Shown piece by piece: positions 60,866-64,000 of a DNA stretch of 64,000 nt (position 1 is its first letter; each line of letters starts with the position of its first letter). The notes below the pieces were generated by a model, which worked only from the letters and a program-made list of their open reading frames with translations, had not been told where the DNA came from and ran no database searches. This DNA is from Craterostigma plantagineum (lineage: Eukaryota > Streptophyta > Magnoliopsida > Lamiales > Linderniaceae). The position numbers and the translations under genes were made by a program. The stretch is taken from NCBI GenBank assembly GCA_027422505.1, contig JAPQWV010000673.1, positions 62,001 to 126,000 on the forward strand, read 5' to 3'.

Positions 60866-63393
60866 ATGGCGTCTTTGGTCAACACTGTCTACTCAATTGG
60901 CTTGACTACGAATGCCAGTGCTTTGAACCGACGGCTCGCATCGAAGCCAAGCTTTGTTTCTTTGAACAGTAAGCTTTATCTGTTTAAAATGCTTCCAAAA
61001 TTGCTTCACTAAGGCTTTGATGGGTGTCGTTTTGATTATTCTTCATGCCATCAGGACGAAGACTTGCAGTGAGAGCAGCTGAAACTGATCAAGAAAAAGG
61101 TATGGCTGGGCTTGTTCATTTGTCTGCGTATTTGCGCGATGTGGGTCCTTGAATAGTGCTTGATTATAGTTTCGTATGGGAGACGATAACTGAGGTTGGA
61201 AACTGCGTTTGCGCGTTGGATGTGTTTCTTAATGAAATTTTGAGGCGTGCGATTGATATGTGGCAGTTAAGGCAAAGGTACCAGATAAGGCGCCTGCCGA
61301 GAACGGCTCCAGTATTAATCAGATTCTTGGTATTAAAGGGGCCAGCCAAGAAACTGTGAGTCCAATCTTTTACCGTTTCTATTGGATGATTTTTACAGTG
61401 TGTGGATTAGAAACTTCACCCTCCAAATCTTGGCAAGCGTGGCTAGCTATTGCTCTTTCTTTAGTTGCATACTGATGGTGGTGAATTCATACATATATGC
61501 GGAAAAATGCTACCTTTTAAGTGATGAATGCTGCCATGTTTATTCAGGATAAGTGGAAAATTCGAGTTCAGCTCACTAAACCAGTTACATGGCCTCCACT
61601 TGTTTGGGGTGTAGTCTGTGGAGCAGCAGCATCAGGTTTTTTTCCCCCACTCTTCCATGCTAAGTTAAGTAGTCATTGGCATGTAGTGCGTTTAACCATC
61701 GGCTATCCTTTATTTAGAACTTCTAGTTGTACCCCAGGAAACTTTCACTGGACGCCTGAAGATGTAGCTAAATCGGTCGTGTGCATGATGATGTCTGGCC
61801 CTTGTCTTACTGGCTACACTCAGGTACTCTATATATTTGAACTCGATTTCCAAACTTTTGCTTCGACTCGAAAGGCTAATTATTCGTTATGCTTCAACCT
61901 ATAGACAATCAATGACTGGTACGATAGAGAGATTGATGCAATTAACGAACCATACCGTCCGATTCCATCTGGTGCAATATCTGAGAATGAGGTGTTTTAT
62001 ACTTGCTCTTCTATGTGAAGCTGAAGTGATATCTGACATTCCTATTGCAGTACTAAGAATGATATTACCAGGTGATTACACAAATATGGGTGCTACTGCT
62101 TGGAGGCCTAAGTTTGGCTGGTCTATTAGACCTTTGGGTAGGTATTGAAAAATCAAAATCTCGTCTTGAAGTTCTCCGTAATTTTCTTTTTATAGCTCTT
62201 CCTCTATAGGCAGGGCATAAATTCCCAGTCATATTCTATCTTGCCATCGGTGGATCGTTGCTGTCCTACATATATTCAGCTCCACCTTTAAAGGTATGTC
62301 ATCAGCCCATTTTTAATATTTCCATGGCTTCAAGCAGACAAAATTCCGAACAAAGCTGAGTAGAAGAACGAAATCTTTCGATGTTGCAGCTCAAACAAAA
62401 CGGGTGGATTGGCAATTTTGCTCTTGGTGCAAGCTACATAAGCCTGCCTTGGTAATTTCTATATCTCTGCTTTCTCTGCACGGCTCGGTTTCAAATAAAT
62501 GCAAAAGCAGATAAGCTTGAATTCATGTGAAGGTTCGAACTTACAGTTATGCATTGTAGGTGGGCTGGTCAAGCATTGTTTGGGACACTAACACCCGACG
62601 TCATCGTTTTGACTCTGCTCTATAGTATGGCTGGGGTATACATTTTTCTCTCACTTTTGTTCTCTTTCGCCTTTGTATGAGCACTTTTTTTTATCATTCT
62701 TTCCCTTGTAGCTCGGTATAGCAATTGTCAATGACTTCAAGAGTATCGAAGGAGATAGAAAGATGGGACTGCAGGTGGGTACCTTCTACCCCAAAGTTCA
62801 AGAAAATGGGATACAGATAGAAACACAAAACACACGTAATCTTATGAAATCTCCTAATTTCTTTGCAGTCTCTCCCAGTTGCTTTCGGCACCGAGACTGC
62901 AAAATGGATATGCGTCGGCGCCATTGACTTAACCCAGTTATCTGTGGCTGGTAATTTTCCTTACATCTTTTTTACAATACTAAAAACACCAAACCATTTT
63001 TATGTCGATTGAAGACTTCGTCTTTGACTCAATTCGCTACATACACAGCCTATCTTCTTGCATCTGGGAAACCATATTATGCTCTAGCTCTTGTGGGCTT
63101 GATTGCTCCCCAGGTGTTCTTCCAGGTATGATTTGATCCTCTTTTATGGAGTCAAATGTCCATATATGTTTCTCATTACTCATCATATTGTGATGCTGTA
63201 GTTCAAGTACTTCCTCAAGGACCCCGTGAAGTACGACGTAAAATACCAGGTATATCATCTTATTTCTTCTTTCATAATTATTATATGCTGTTCTTTGTTA
63301 GAAGTTAAACCTCTGCTTTGATCATCCCAGGCCAGCGCACAACCCTTCCTTATACTTGGGCTGCTTGTCACTGCTTTGGCCACTAGCCATTGA
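60866..63393 (+). CDS. CHLG: Chlorophyll synthase, chloroplastic
   Basis: Fifteen exons: 60866-60968, 61055-61099, 61267-61355, 61548-61635, 61738-61823, 61905-61991, 62072-62137, 62210-62293, 62390-62451, 62560-62635, 62712-62774, 62869-62950, 63049-63125, 63202-63249, 63331-63393; about 372 residues. CHLG is the UbiA-type prenyltransferase that attaches the phytyl (or geranylgeranyl) chain to chlorophyllide in the thylakoid, the last step of chlorophyll synthesis. A Ser-rich transit peptide is followed by the first Asp-rich motif NDWYDREIDAINEPYRPIPS and the second NDFKSIEGDRKMGLQSLP, both required for diphosphate/Mg binding, with about eight hydrophobic helices (e.g. GGSLLSYIYSAPPLKL, ISLPWWAGQALFG). 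The C-terminus ALATSH matches plant CHLG. Every exon phase closes. Confidence 0.95.
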
Positions 63394-64000
63394 GATTATG
63401 AAGTTAGAGCCTTTTGGCTAGTTTTTGTGTGTGTGTGTGAATGTAGAGAATAACAGAATCTAAAAGTAATATTTAGTTCATTGCTTTGCTTTCTACCAAA
63501 TGACATCAATCATATATTAATGCACTAACAATAGAAATACACAATGTCATACTATAGTAACCCATGAATCATGGGCTTGGAGGATTAAGGGAAAGAAAAA
63601 AAAAAAAAAAAAAGGGAAATCCAATCCTATGGAACAAGGGTTAGAGCAGCTGGGATGTGGAGATTGTTTTTTAGGTTATGTAATTTGTATTATGTAACGA
63701 TATATGTCTGATGCTAGGTGGTGGTTTTCTACAATTGCTAAGTGGTATTTTGGGGCCGTGTTCACTGTCAAGTTGCATATAAAATGAATAAATAATTTGG
63801 TAACTTGGATGGAGATAGATTATTTTATTTGAATATATTATATGCTTGACAGAATTTTTCCCATAGTTTGTTGTTGTGCTATGTTTTAGATCACTAGTTG
63901 TATTGGAACCTTGTTTTCGGAATCCCAAGAAGCACATGACATGAGCACCTTTTCATTCGACGGTGGTCTTAAAAGGCAAAATCAAATTTCTCCACTTCAC
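63394..64000. other. 3' flank of CHLG, no further gene seen
   Basis: AT-rich, with a (TG)n run near 63425-63440 and a poly-A tract near 63596-63614. No reading frame with family likeness. Confidence 0.5.

Overview
This window is nuclear DNA from a flowering plant, most likely a eudicot. Genes have many short introns with GT-AG borders and AT-rich introns, plant-specific families are common (Alfin-like PHD, trihelix GT-3, PAR1, DUF3527, chlorophyll synthase, GRXS16), and a Ty3/gypsy LTR retrotransposon, a Mutator-type element and a tRNA-derived SINE lie between genes. I cannot name the species. Exon borders below were derived by hand from splice sites, reading-frame continuity and remembered family conservation.

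Layout. 0-9.5 kb: DUF3527 protein (+), membrane RING-CH E3 ligase (-), PAR1-type secreted protein (-) and ataxin-3-type deubiquitinase (-). 9.9-14.1 kb: DEX1 (+), head-to-head with the ataxin-3 homologue. 15.3-18.6 kb: a probable plastid coiled-coil membrane protein (-) and a receptor-like cytoplasmic kinase (-). 20.3-24.2 kb: an HMG-box chromatin protein (+) tail-to-tail with a vacuolar cation/proton exchanger (-). 26.4-35.4 kb: one LTR retrotransposon with 2.9-kb, nearly identical LTRs, a 5-bp target duplication and a damaged, shortened coding region. 35.7-45.9 kb: five plus-strand genes (GDSL esterase, APD-type RING E3 ligase, Alfin-like PHD protein, GT-3 trihelix factor, SelT-like protein). 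46.4-53.1 kb: a 24-exon tomosyn/Lgl-type SNARE regulator (-). 53.3-54.9 kb: a SINE and a 1.3-kb Mutator-like element packed with tandem and inverted repeats. 55.1-63.4 kb: peroxisomal acyl-CoA oxidase ACX4 (+), histone H4 (-), and the plastid pair GRXS16 (-) / chlorophyll synthase (+), divergent from a 329-bp gap.

The genes do not form one pathway; this is ordinary plant gene order. The closest functional link is GRXS16/CHLG, both plastid and possibly sharing a promoter. I see no CRISPR array, operon or new multi-gene system. The least ordinary material is in the mobile DNA: the Mutator-like element with nested palindromic arrays in the tomosyn/ACX4 promoter region, and the recently inserted but coding-defective LTR element with a TCGA-rich LTR, 311 bp upstream of the GDSL esterase.
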